61,047 nt of DNA, taken from contig NZ_BAEP01000055.1 in NCBI RefSeq assembly GCF_000315015.1, positions 1 through 61,047 on the forward strand, read 5' to 3'. Both the position numbers and the translations under genes were made by a program. The stretch comes from Paraglaciecola mesophila KMM 241. Lineage in GTDB: Bacteria; Pseudomonadota; Gammaproteobacteria; Enterobacterales; Alteromonadaceae. The notes beneath the pieces were generated by a model. It searched no databases and had not been told where the DNA came from. It saw only the letters and a program-made list of their open reading frames with translations. This document shows, one piece after another, positions 26,056-34,198 of this stretch; position 1 is the first letter of the stretch, and every line of letters begins with the position of its first letter.

Positions 26056-26883
26056 ATGAAGAAAGAAATTCCAGCACCAATAATTGCTGTGCTTTCGGAT
26101 AATTTGCACAATATCGAATCTCACGCGAGTTTAAACAATCTGTTCATGCATGCGGACGCGCCTGGCGACCCACCAGAAGGCTCAAAGCCTGTTAAGGTGC
26201 AGCAGTGGTTGCGACGTATAAATAAAGAGTCTAACTATCCTTTGATCATTCTGGGTAAGCTGATTGAACCGTACATGGAGTTGCTAGACGACGAAGATAC
26301 GGATCAAGTATCTTGGGGTGTAAATGTTAGCGACCAAAAACAAGATCTCAAGGTAAAGCTTCGCAATACACTTGAGCGTTGTAACTTAACTTACCTTAGC
26401 GGCGGCATTATTTCTGATGGAAGCTCGGCACCAAGTCGATCATTATCAGATTTAATAAAAGGGAGAGATCTTCCTTCAATAGAGGCAGAGTTTGATCGAG
26501 CATTGTCAAAAGTAAATTCAGAACCAAGGGAAGCGGTTTCTGCGGCATGCAATATTCTTGAGTCCATTTTTAAAGTGTATATTACGGATGAAGGTCTACC
26601 TAAACCGCAAAAGCAAGATCTTCAAAACGTCTGGAAGGTCGTCAGGGCTGACTTGGGCTTCGATACAAAACTTGTCCAAGATGATGATCTCAAAAGAGTA
26701 CTTTCCGGCATTTTATCTATCGTGGATGGCATTGGAGCTTTTAGAACTCATGCCAGTTCAGCCCATGGAGAAGGTAGAAGAGTTTATAAACTGAAACCTC
26801 GCCATGCACGTCTTGCAATACATTCTGCTCACACCATTGCCTTGTTCGTTCTTGAATCCTGGGATGATAAGCGTGAGCGTTAA
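26056..26883 (+). CDS. abortive-infection family protein (Abi_C domain)
   Basis: A 275-residue soluble protein. The C-terminal half matches the abortive infection C-terminal domain: AVSAACNILESIFKVYI at about 159-175, GIGAFRTHASSAHGEGR near 228-244, and a closing helix with RHARLAIHSAHTIALFVLE. The AHG(x)GR-type motif with preceding arginine is characteristic. The N-terminal half has no domain I recognise. Proteins with this domain are found in phage-exclusion contexts, sometimes as single genes; the molecular action is not established for most. GGAGGA lies 7 bases before the ATG. Its place near the distal end of a Tn7-like element fits defence cargo. Confidence 0.85.
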   Translation: MKKEIPAPIIAVLSDNLHNIESHASLNNLFMHADAPGDPPEGSKPVKVQQWLRRINKESNYPLIILGKLIEPYMELLDDEDTDQVSWGVNVSDQKQDLKVKLRNTLERCNLTYLSGGIISDGSSAPSRSLSDLIKGRDLPSIEAEFDRALSKVNSEPREAVSAACNILESIFKVYITDEGLPKPQKQDLQNVWKVVRADLGFDTKLVQDDDLKRVLSGILSIVDGIGAFRTHASSAHGEGRRVYKLKPRHARLAIHSAHTIALFVLESWDDKRER

Positions 26884-27159
26884 ATGTCAATTAACCACAT
26901 TGTGGCGCAATCTTCCTATTAAATATGGCAGTTAGAATTATTCTTTGATATTTTGTCAATCATTTATTTTAAATTGCATAAAATACAATGGTTTACGTTA
27001 TTTTATTGTTGACCGTTTAGCTACCATAAATTAATATTTGGCTACAAAACGCTCTTTGAAAAAACGTGGACTTACATTGCTAACTTTCTAATGTATGCAT
27101 CAAGTCTGGCTACTTAAGTTCGATTCAGCTTAGTGGAAGAAAGTTAGACGGGAGAAGTC

Positions 27160-28008
27160 ATGAGGCACAATGTAAGTCTTAAAATGGCATTAAAAAATAT
27201 CAGTAACTGGATAGCAGATAAATCTCTTTACTACAGCCCAGAACACAGGAAATATTTATACGGATTCTATGCCGGTCTAGGGAATTTTGACTTATTTGAG
27301 TTGCCAAGCGAATATCAATGCTTGATTTCGAATAGCAATCTTAGGGATGGTAACTTACACGCTGTTGTCTTATCAATATTACCTATTAAACACACCACTA
27401 CAGATGAGATAAAGCCTTATGAAACGTATATCCGTTGCGTTGTTAGCGCAAAACTATATGGATATCAGCATACCCCCTCTTTACTGTCTGCAATCCGATT
27501 TGCCTCTTTGCATCATGCAAGCCAGAAACGCAAGAGTACTGGCGAACCTTATCTAAACCACTTAATTGAAGTGACGCAAATCCTTCAGTTTTACGAATCA
27601 AGTAGCAATGAAAATACGCTAATAGCAGCAGTTTTACATGACATCTTGGAAGACACTGAGGTTACCAGTATTGGTGTTAACTATTTATTTGGGGATGAAG
27701 TTTCAAAGATAGTGTTAGAACTGACGTGTGATTCAGCAACCAATTCTGATGATAAAAAAATAGCACTACTAAATCAGGTTGCAACAGGTAGTAATGAAGC
27801 GCGAATAATCAAATTAGCAGACATAATATCCAATGTATCCTCGATTCCTACCTTATGGGCGCTTGACCGCAAGATAGGTTATATAGACTGGTGCAATAAA
27901 GTTGCCAAGGTATGTGCCTCATCATCTGAACGGTTATATGAATATTTTAAGTTGCAATTACAATCAGTAGAACAAAGTCCCGCAATACAAACGTTTCGTG
28001 ATAATTAA
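27160..28008 (+). CDS. HD-domain hydrolase, Mesh1/SpoT-hydrolase-like, with extra N-terminal domain
   Basis: A 282-residue protein. Residues about 110-250 form an HD domain with the (p)ppGpp-hydrolase pattern: HHASQKRKSTGEPYLNHLIE (H119 and H134), LIAAVLHDILEDTE (H160, D161, E164, D165) and a later KLADIISNVSS aspartate. There is no synthetase domain, so it resembles small alarmone hydrolases. The first about 105 residues are an unknown domain (YSPEHRKYLYGFYAGLGNFD). It may degrade an alarmone or a related nucleotide made by a toxin or in a defence response. It has a good ribosome binding site (GGGAGAAG) and lies 276 bp after the Abi_C gene. Confidence 0.85.
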   Translation: MRHNVSLKMALKNISNWIADKSLYYSPEHRKYLYGFYAGLGNFDLFELPSEYQCLISNSNLRDGNLHAVVLSILPIKHTTTDEIKPYETYIRCVVSAKLYGYQHTPSLLSAIRFASLHHASQKRKSTGEPYLNHLIEVTQILQFYESSSNENTLIAAVLHDILEDTEVTSIGVNYLFGDEVSKIVLELTCDSATNSDDKKIALLNQVATGSNEARIIKLADIISNVSSIPTLWALDRKIGYIDWCNKVAKVCASSSERLYEYFKLQLQSVEQSPAIQTFRDN

Positions 28009-28084
28009 ATCATGTAGGCTGGAATTCCCCGACTTACATTGTCCGTTCCACATAAAATTTTTGTAAGTTTTTTGTCATGCTAGT

Positions 28085-29002
28085 TTATCTACCAATCTTA
28101 CCCATTGCTTTCATGTAATCGTCTAATCCACCAATAGAGTCAATTATCCTGAATGGGTTACTTTGAGCAGCAACTTCTTCATGAGCTTCAGTTATACTGC
28201 ACCAAGGGCAGAGGGGGGTGTCATTGATTAATGGTTCTGAACAAGACTGACAAGTTTGGTTAGTCGCGACAATTCGGTTATTTTCAAAAATGAAAGTATC
28301 GTTGCATTCATTATTCATATACGGTTTAGGATAACTTTTTCCTTTGAATAGTTGGTACCAGTCAAAACCATTTTCATCAGCTAGACTGAGACTGGACTCA
28401 ATAGACTCTTGAGGAAAATTTGTACCAACGATGATTGAAGTAACAAATTCGGTGGGTATGAAAAGAATACTATTGCCAGCCACATTTTCAGTGATTTTCT
28501 TCATATCTACAAAACGACATTCACGCTCATAACTCCATTCATCATATTTGGAAAAATATGATTCTGTAAAAACAAACTGCTGAAGATCATATGAATATCT
28601 AGGCTTCAACAGAACCGCAGCTCTTTGAAGAATATTTTTTAAGTTTTCATGAGGGGCTTTGCGGTAACTAACATCCCAAATTGGGTTTCCCTCAAAGTGC
28701 TTTATCAGACCATCTAAATCAAATTCGAGAACAAAGCCTGAATGGTTGTTTGCATAATGTGCCCACATTGGTGAGACGACCGGTGATTTAGAAAAACATG
28801 TCGTCGGGTTTTGTGGGATCCCTCCAACAATATCTTTATAGAAAGCTAACTGTTCAGAGGGAGTGTTTAAATCCATTCCCAAAAATAGTTCGAATGGGTC
28901 GTTGTAGTCGCATGGTAAAGAGCACTTTACCCCACAGTATTCTTCTCTGCTGAAAACTAAATTAATGACATCATGACTGAAGTACTTGTATATTTTCCCC
29001 AT
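28085..29002 (-). CDS. DUF2971 protein with C-terminal zinc ribbon
   Basis: A 305-residue soluble protein. The N-terminal about 210 residues fit DUF2971: an opening IYKYFS, the NDPFELFLG motif near residue 35, SPMWAHYANNHSGFVLEFD near 77-95, and YERECRFVD around 163. A C-terminal zinc ribbon QTCQSCSEP...CPWC (about 259-277) is unusual for the family. DUF2971 proteins are frequent in defence islands and mobile elements, but their activity is unknown to me. It is transcribed toward the HD gene and is the last gene before the distal transposon end. Confidence 0.82.
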   Translation of the reverse strand: MGKIYKYFSHDVINLVFSREEYCGVKCSLPCDYNDPFELFLGMDLNTPSEQLAFYKDIVGGIPQNPTTCFSKSPVVSPMWAHYANNHSGFVLEFDLDGLIKHFEGNPIWDVSYRKAPHENLKNILQRAAVLLKPRYSYDLQQFVFTESYFSKYDEWSYERECRFVDMKKITENVAGNSILFIPTEFVTSIIVGTNFPQESIESSLSLADENGFDWYQLFKGKSYPKPYMNNECNDTFIFENNRIVATNQTCQSCSEPLINDTPLCPWCSITEAHEEVAAQSNPFRIIDSIGGLDDYMKAMGKIGR

Positions 29003-29242
29003 AAACCGACTACCTTAAATAAAATTAGCTTTTTTTGAATATTATTTATCTAGTGCAAAGCATCAGTTAACTTACGTAACAATAATGTACGCACCGTTTG
29101 TCAACCCTAGACTAATTTCTAATGTGTTCAAACCTATTTGTCAGTTTACTGAGTAATGCAGAGTTAAAAACATTATCATGCTCGTACAGGAAAGAATTTA
29201 AAATATAGAAGATGATTGAAACAGCATTCTAAGTAAATATAG

Positions 29243-29368
29243 CGGACAAACTTTGTTATTACAAAAAGCACTTAAGCGTTAAACTTTTTTATTACAATAT
29301 TAATTTAAACGCCAAACTTTATTATAATATTATAGGCATTAAGAGTCAGACTTTTTTATAACAACACA
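29243..29368 (-). repeat. distal transposon end with four evenly spaced TnsB-type sites
   Basis: Read on the minus strand, the end starts TGTGTTGTTATAAAAAAGT. Four sites sharing AAACTTT (plus strand; AGACTTT in the outermost) have cores at 29248, 29281, 29314 and 29348, a spacing of 33, 33 and 34 bp, or about three helical turns. Each is flanked by T-rich ATTA sequence. The site number and spacing differ from the yhiN-proximal end (three sites), an asymmetry of the kind that sets insertion orientation in Tn7. Confidence 0.88.
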
Positions 29369-29373
29369 GATTT
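29369..29373. repeat. 5-bp target-site duplication GATTT, right copy
   Basis: GATTT directly after the ACACA terminus at 29364-29368 repeats the five bases before 8174. The sequence beyond it is the original chromosome downstream of yhiN. Confidence 0.92.
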
Positions 29374-29470
29374 AGTATCCAAACATCATAGATTGAGACA
29401 ATTATATTAGGTTTCAGACACTTTGATGAGCGTTATAAGCGTATCATACGAGAATAAACGCCTCTGAAAC

Positions 29471-29881
29471 TTACATTTTTATCGATTGAGATGCGTGCGT
29501 TTCAAAGCCCATTTCAGCTAGCCACTTTCGGGCGTCTGATTCGCTACTGAAACGACGGATCGTGACATGGTCTCTGACTTCCTCGACGGATTTGTTGAGC
29601 AAGTATTCTTTAAGTACATCAGTACTGAATACTTCTGCAGCTGCACACATACCTTGACTGACACACCAACCAATGACGCGTTTGATAATTGGCTCAACAG
29701 ACGGTGTGCTAAGTTCCCATTGTTCAAATGACACTAAGTGAGCGAATTTTCTAGCGGAAACAGTCGGGATGACTCGGTGCATTTCCCTCTCAAAGTTTAA
29801 TGCTACTTGTTCTGACCATTGGCCGATAATGCTGATAGATACCACCTGACCATCTGTTTTTACGTGAAAATTGGCTGACAT
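29471..29881 (-). CDS. STAS/SpoIIAA-like protein
   Basis: A 136-residue cytoplasmic protein without signal or membrane segment. The alternation of strands and helices (FHVKTDGQVVSISIIGQW, then an amphipathic helix, then FAHLVSFEQWEL, then IIKRVIGWCVSQGM) resembles SpoIIAA-like/STAS folds, which bind partners or small ligands. I set the start at 29881, preceded by GAGAG; an ATG at 29896 is upstream in frame. This is the first chromosomal gene beyond the transposon and converges toward it. Function unknown. Confidence 0.75.
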   Translation of the reverse strand: MSANFHVKTDGQVVSISIIGQWSEQVALNFEREMHRVIPTVSARKFAHLVSFEQWELSTPSVEPIIKRVIGWCVSQGMCAAAEVFSTDVLKEYLLNKSVEEVRDHVTIRRFSSESDARKWLAEMGFETHASQSIKM

Positions 29882-30244
29882 AATTACTCTCATCACTCTG
29901 CTACTTATCTTACTCTATGCCAAAATCTCCGCTAACTCATAGCAAATATCGAATGGGGTTGACGAAAAATCACCCTCCTAACATCCACCAATAGAGTTCT
30001 CTCACTTTCACATTGGCCGAAATATTAAATATTCGACTGTTTCACTATACGAAACGAGTGTATTGATTGGCGGTTAAAGCCAGCGTAATGTCCATTTGTG
30101 AATTTTATGTAACTCAACTGTAAATTTTGTTTTGGTTGAGGTAAACGGTAGCGCCAAATTGGGTGAGTCACTTGGACGCTATTTTAAGAATGAATTAAAC
30201 AATTTGTCTTCAACTTAAATAATAAAATCCAAGGAGAACACACG
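29882..30244. other. intergenic region upstream of the TonB-receptor cluster
   Basis: About 360 bp without a gene. It should contain promoters for the STAS-like gene (minus) and for the receptor (plus). The receptor's ribosome binding site AAGGAGAA is at about 30231. I see no clear operator; any site for the IclR or LysR protein of the cluster would need an experiment. Confidence 0.4.
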
Positions 30245-32605
30245 GTGAAAGCCCCATTCAAATTACTATTGTTAGCGACATCCATAGCCAGCGTTTTTAA
30301 CCCTCTGAATATTAGTGCTCAAGAAAATAGCACGGACACAAAGCAAGTAACAACCGAAGCGCAAGACACACAAGAGTCACAAGGCATTGAAGTGATTATG
30401 GTTTCTGCGACCAAACGTTCTGAAAGTATGCAAGATATTCCCCTTTCGGTGACTGCCTTTTCACAACAACAACTTGATATTAAAGGGGCTTCTTCGCTTG
30501 CGGGTATTCAAGAGTCTACGCCTAATCTCAACTTCTCGGTGCAGTCAGCAGGGCAGAACGTGGCACGCGTAACACTACGTGGTGTGGGTACTGAAACCCT
30601 AGTTGGTGGTGGCGACCCAGGTGTTGCACTGCACATTGATGGTGTTTATGTTGGGCGAAATTCAGCGGCTGCCGGTGACGTGTTTGATGTGGACAGATTA
30701 GAGGTACTGCGCGGCCCACAGGGTACGCTGTACGGACGTAACGCAACGGGTGGCTCTGTTAATATCATTACTAAGAAACCTACTGACATTGTGGAAGGTT
30801 ATACCGATTTTACCATTGGTAACTATAACGAGCAGCGTGTACGTGGCGTAGTAAATGTGCCCCTTACAGACAACCTGTATGCGCGAGTGACCATGATGAC
30901 CGAAAGCCACGATGGCTATATTAAAAACTTGTATGAAAGTGGACGGGATGTGGATGATAAAGACTCGCAAAGCGGACGTGCTCAGCTTTTATATGTTAAC
31001 GATGCAGGGGATGAATTATTACTACGTGGCTATTTCTCAAAAAATGGCGGTGCGGGGCCTGGATCGCAGTATTTAGGGACGGACATTAGCACTGAAAATG
31101 GCTACCCCAGCAATTATTTAGTCGGTGTTTCAGATGCTGGAGCAGGTGCGGCTGTACTTGCTGATGCATACAACTTAGTCACCACACCTTCTGGCGAGAG
31201 TATATTGCCATTTCCTAATGATCTGCATGAAATCAGAAAAAACGCCCCCGAGTTCGTGGATACCTTGATTCAGGGGATGGACTTTGATGCCACAGTAAGT
31301 TTGTCGGATGATCTGTTGCTTAAAGCCATTACTTCTTATCAAACCAACGACAACGAAATTTTAGTTGATGCTGACGGTTCTGAATTAGCGATTGAAACCC
31401 GCCATCGTCAGAATAGCGCCGAGCAATATAGCCAAGAAATAAACCTAATTTCCCAAACCGATGACCCCTTTCAATGGATTTTAGGTGCCTACTATTACCA
31501 TGAAGAGCTCACGGAGCGATTCGAAACTATGGTTCCAACTGGGTTAGTGCCTCTGGACGTTGATTTGGGAGAGGATGCCGTGGCAGGTGGAGGTGGTATA
31601 CGTCAGCTTAGGATGGCCAGCCACGAGGTAGATTCAACGGCCTTGTTTGCTCAGCTGTCTTACGAGTTGACTGACCAATGGTCTGTTACTGGTGGTTTGC
31701 GCTATACCCGCGATGAAAAAGAGCAAACACGAGAAACTGGCGGCCAAGTAGACCTCGTTAATAATGTGCGCTTTTTATCAGGCGAGCTTGGCCCTGAAGG
31801 CACAGATACGGGCAAAACATCCTTTACCGAACCGAGTTATCGGGTAAGTACTGATTATCAACTGTCCAAAACAAATCTTGTTTTTGCCAGTTATGCCCAC
31901 GGTTATAAGTCGGGCGGCTATGATTTTAATGGTGGTGCTAGCGACGAAAATGGCGATCAAGTTCCCTATAACCCCGAATTTGTGGACACCTATGAAATCG
32001 GTTCTAAAAATACTTTTTTCGATAACACAGTGATGCTGAACTTAACGGCATTTTATTACGATTATCAAGATTTGCAGGTATTTCGTTTAACCGGCGATGG
32101 CCCGTTAACAGACAATGCTGCGCAATCAACCATTACCGGTGTCGAAGTGGAATACAAATATCAACCTTCCGAGGACTTTAAAGTCGATGGTTCAGTGGGC
32201 TACCTAGATGCCACCTATGATGAATATTCTATTGATATTCCGCCGACAGATTTTTCAGGTAACCGTTTGAACTATGCACCTGAATGGACAGCACATACCG
32301 GTATTGAATACACCAAAACCATTGGTGATGCCTATCTGACGACTCGCCTGGATTGGTCTTATCGTTCAGATACTTACTTTGACCGTGGCAATACGGACTT
32401 AGATAAACAGGAAGCGTTTAGCTTATTTAACGCGCGGATCCGTTATGACGCAGAAACTTACTACATGGACTTATGGGCGAAAAACCTAGCTGACAAAGAT
32501 TATGTAGTTGGTCAGCTAATTAACCCGCCGTTTAGCTGCGGTTGCCGCACGGTTAACGTGGGCGCACCACGCACAGTGGGCATTACGGTAGGTGCTCGTT
32601 TCTAG
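30245..32605 (+). CDS. TonB-dependent outer-membrane receptor
   Basis: A 786-residue receptor: signal peptide (about residues 1-25, ending ISA), a TonB-box-like EVIMVSATKR near 48-57, a plug domain (DIPLSVTAFSQQQL onwards, with VLRGPQGTLYGRNATGGSVN near 155-175) and a 22-strand barrel closing with ...VGITVGARF. The plug wording is that of the broad receptor class common in sphingomonads and marine gammaproteobacteria, which take up aromatic or oligomeric organic compounds as well as iron chelates. The GTG start is set by AAGGAGAA. It heads a same-strand run through ferredoxin, IclR, MFS and sulfatase genes, suggesting that it imports the cluster's substrate. Confidence 0.93.
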   Translation: MKAPFKLLLLATSIASVFNPLNISAQENSTDTKQVTTEAQDTQESQGIEVIMVSATKRSESMQDIPLSVTAFSQQQLDIKGASSLAGIQESTPNLNFSVQSAGQNVARVTLRGVGTETLVGGGDPGVALHIDGVYVGRNSAAAGDVFDVDRLEVLRGPQGTLYGRNATGGSVNIITKKPTDIVEGYTDFTIGNYNEQRVRGVVNVPLTDNLYARVTMMTESHDGYIKNLYESGRDVDDKDSQSGRAQLLYVNDAGDELLLRGYFSKNGGAGPGSQYLGTDISTENGYPSNYLVGVSDAGAGAAVLADAYNLVTTPSGESILPFPNDLHEIRKNAPEFVDTLIQGMDFDATVSLSDDLLLKAITSYQTNDNEILVDADGSELAIETRHRQNSAEQYSQEINLISQTDDPFQWILGAYYYHEELTERFETMVPTGLVPLDVDLGEDAVAGGGGIRQLRMASHEVDSTALFAQLSYELTDQWSVTGGLRYTRDEKEQTRETGGQVDLVNNVRFLSGELGPEGTDTGKTSFTEPSYRVSTDYQLSKTNLVFASYAHGYKSGGYDFNGGASDENGDQVPYNPEFVDTYEIGSKNTFFDNTVMLNLTAFYYDYQDLQVFRLTGDGPLTDNAAQSTITGVEVEYKYQPSEDFKVDGSVGYLDATYDEYSIDIPPTDFSGNRLNYAPEWTAHTGIEYTKTIGDAYLTTRLDWSYRSDTYFDRGNTDLDKQEAFSLFNARIRYDAETYYMDLWAKNLADKDYVVGQLINPPFSCGCRTVNVGAPRTVGITVGARF

Positions 32606-32733
32606 AGCGTTTTACCATAGATCGAAAAATTGTTTGAGACGTATTTTAGGGCAGCTTATTCAACAAGAGCTGTACCTACTTTCCATAGTCGTCGAACACG
32701 ATGTTAAAAACACCTTGGTAAATAGGTATCTCA

Positions 32734-34131
32734 ATGAACAACAAACTTTTAACAAGAGATGTAGGGCAGCTACCTGCAATCAAACGCTCCCCGATGAGTT
32801 TTTATTCACTGGTGACGATTTACATCATGTTAATTCTTGCTCCTTGGGCGCTGTCATATATTGAAGGGCTACAGATCCGTGGTTGGTATGAAGAACTAGT
32901 TACCTTACTGAGTATCAGCGGTATGGCCATGATGTTGTGCCAATTTACCCTCCTTAATGGTCGAGTGGATGCCATCAATAGCCGTATTGGCGTAGATAAC
33001 TCTATGCGGGTACATAACAAGGCAGGGGAATACCTCGCCATTTTGTTTTTCTTGCATCCTTTTCTGATTGGCTTGCCGCGCTTTATTGTTGCGCCGTCTT
33101 TTGCTCTAGATAATTTATGGATCATGTTCACCAGTGCTGAGTCAGCAACGGGGGTATACGCTTGGTCACTGCTGATTGTGTTAGTGCTAATGGCAATCAA
33201 AAAGAACAAAATCGGCTTGTCTTACGAGGCGTGGCGCTATACCCATAGCGTAGGGTTTGTAGCAGTGATTATTTTGGCAACCCATCACGCAGTCACCGTT
33301 GGGCGCCACGGCAGGTACAATCTATGGTTTGATGTGTTGTGGATTGCCCTTTGCGCCGTCGCGGTCAGTGTAGTGGCTTACGTTTACTTTATTCGCCCTC
33401 GTTCAGTATCAAAAAGACCATTCACAGTTGTTGATTGCCATAAAGGCAGTGCTGACGATTGGTATCTAACCATTAAAAAAGACGCGGACTTTCAATTTGA
33501 GTTTGATGCAGGCCAGTTTGTATGGATAAACACCTCAGGCAGTGCGTTTAAGCGTAATGAACATCCGTTTTCAATCGCATCAAGTCCTCGCTCGTTACCT
33601 GAACTAAGCTTCGTCATTCGAAATCTAGGTGACTACACCAAGCAATTAGGCAAATTACAGACAGGTCAGCGTGTATGGGTGGACGGTCCCCATGGCGTAT
33701 TTACCCTAAACGCCAGAAATGCCCAAGGCATAGTGTTGCTTGCCGGTGGCGCCGGCATTGGCCCCATCATTGGTATATTACGAGACCTTAAAAACCGTGC
33801 TGATACCCGACCTATTCGCTTGATTTACGGTAATCGTAATATGGCGCAAATGATGTTTTTGGATGAGCTTATCGACATGGCAAAAAACATGAATCTAGTC
33901 ACCACCTTAGTACTTAATGATACGCCTGACGATTTCCCTCCTATTGGGTTTCAAGGGCACAAAGGCTTTATCAATCAAAGCGTCATCGAAGCGAGCGGAG
34001 AGGGTTACAACACCCAAAATTGGGATTATTACATTTGCGGCCCCCAGCCCATGGTCAAAGCCGTTGAGACGACGTTGCAGCAGCTTGATATCCCGCAATC
34101 GCGAATTTTGTACGAACAACTTGGTTTCTGA
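32734..34131 (+). CDS. ferric-reductase-like membrane flavoprotein (NAD(P)H oxidoreductase)
   Basis: A 465-residue protein. The N-terminal about 215 residues are a ferric-reductase-like membrane domain with six spans and candidate haem histidines (HNKAGEYLAILFFLHP, YTHSVGF, ATHHAVTVGRHG). It is followed by a ferredoxin-reductase module: FAD-binding NEHPFSIASSP near 277-287 and NAD(P)-binding LLAGGAGIGPIIGILRDL near 335-352, ending YEQLGF. It moves electrons from cytoplasmic NAD(P)H across the inner membrane. In this cluster it could feed the periplasmic flavoprotein encoded next, 67 bp downstream. That partnership is inferred from order only. Confidence 0.88.
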   Translation: MNNKLLTRDVGQLPAIKRSPMSFYSLVTIYIMLILAPWALSYIEGLQIRGWYEELVTLLSISGMAMMLCQFTLLNGRVDAINSRIGVDNSMRVHNKAGEYLAILFFLHPFLIGLPRFIVAPSFALDNLWIMFTSAESATGVYAWSLLIVLVLMAIKKNKIGLSYEAWRYTHSVGFVAVIILATHHAVTVGRHGRYNLWFDVLWIALCAVAVSVVAYVYFIRPRSVSKRPFTVVDCHKGSADDWYLTIKKDADFQFEFDAGQFVWINTSGSAFKRNEHPFSIASSPRSLPELSFVIRNLGDYTKQLGKLQTGQRVWVDGPHGVFTLNARNAQGIVLLAGGAGIGPIIGILRDLKNRADTRPIRLIYGNRNMAQMMFLDELIDMAKNMNLVTTLVLNDTPDDFPPIGFQGHKGFINQSVIEASGEGYNTQNWDYYICGPQPMVKAVETTLQQLDIPQSRILYEQLGF

Positions 34132-34198
34132 TAAACGACAACAGATACCGAAAACACCTTAGTGTTTAATGCATAGCGAAAAGTAGAAGGTCTATCTC

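Larger units (their letters stand above)
8174..29368. mobile_element. complete Tn7-like transposon (21,195 bp) inserted at the yhiN stop codon
   Basis: Both termini can be read directly. The element starts TGTGACATCATAAAAAAGT and, on the other strand, starts TGTGTTGTTATAAAAAAGT; it is flanked by GATTT on each side. It carries tnsA, tnsB, tnsC, a tnsD-type TniQ gene, a second TniQ-like gene and an inactive-looking tyrosine recombinase, then a metal-efflux operon and a likely defence cluster. The tnsA-proximal end faces the attachment gene, the same orientation Tn7 has relative to glmS. All core genes look intact, so the element may be active. It has no CRISPR-Cas genes. Base composition of the transposition and defence parts is visibly more A+T-rich than the flanking chromosome. 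Confidence 0.95.

Noticed and set aside
32592-32864. Open frame overlapping the end of the TonB receptor and the start of the ferric-reductase-like gene
   Set aside because: It starts inside the receptor gene and runs in another frame through the next gene; no recognisable protein features.
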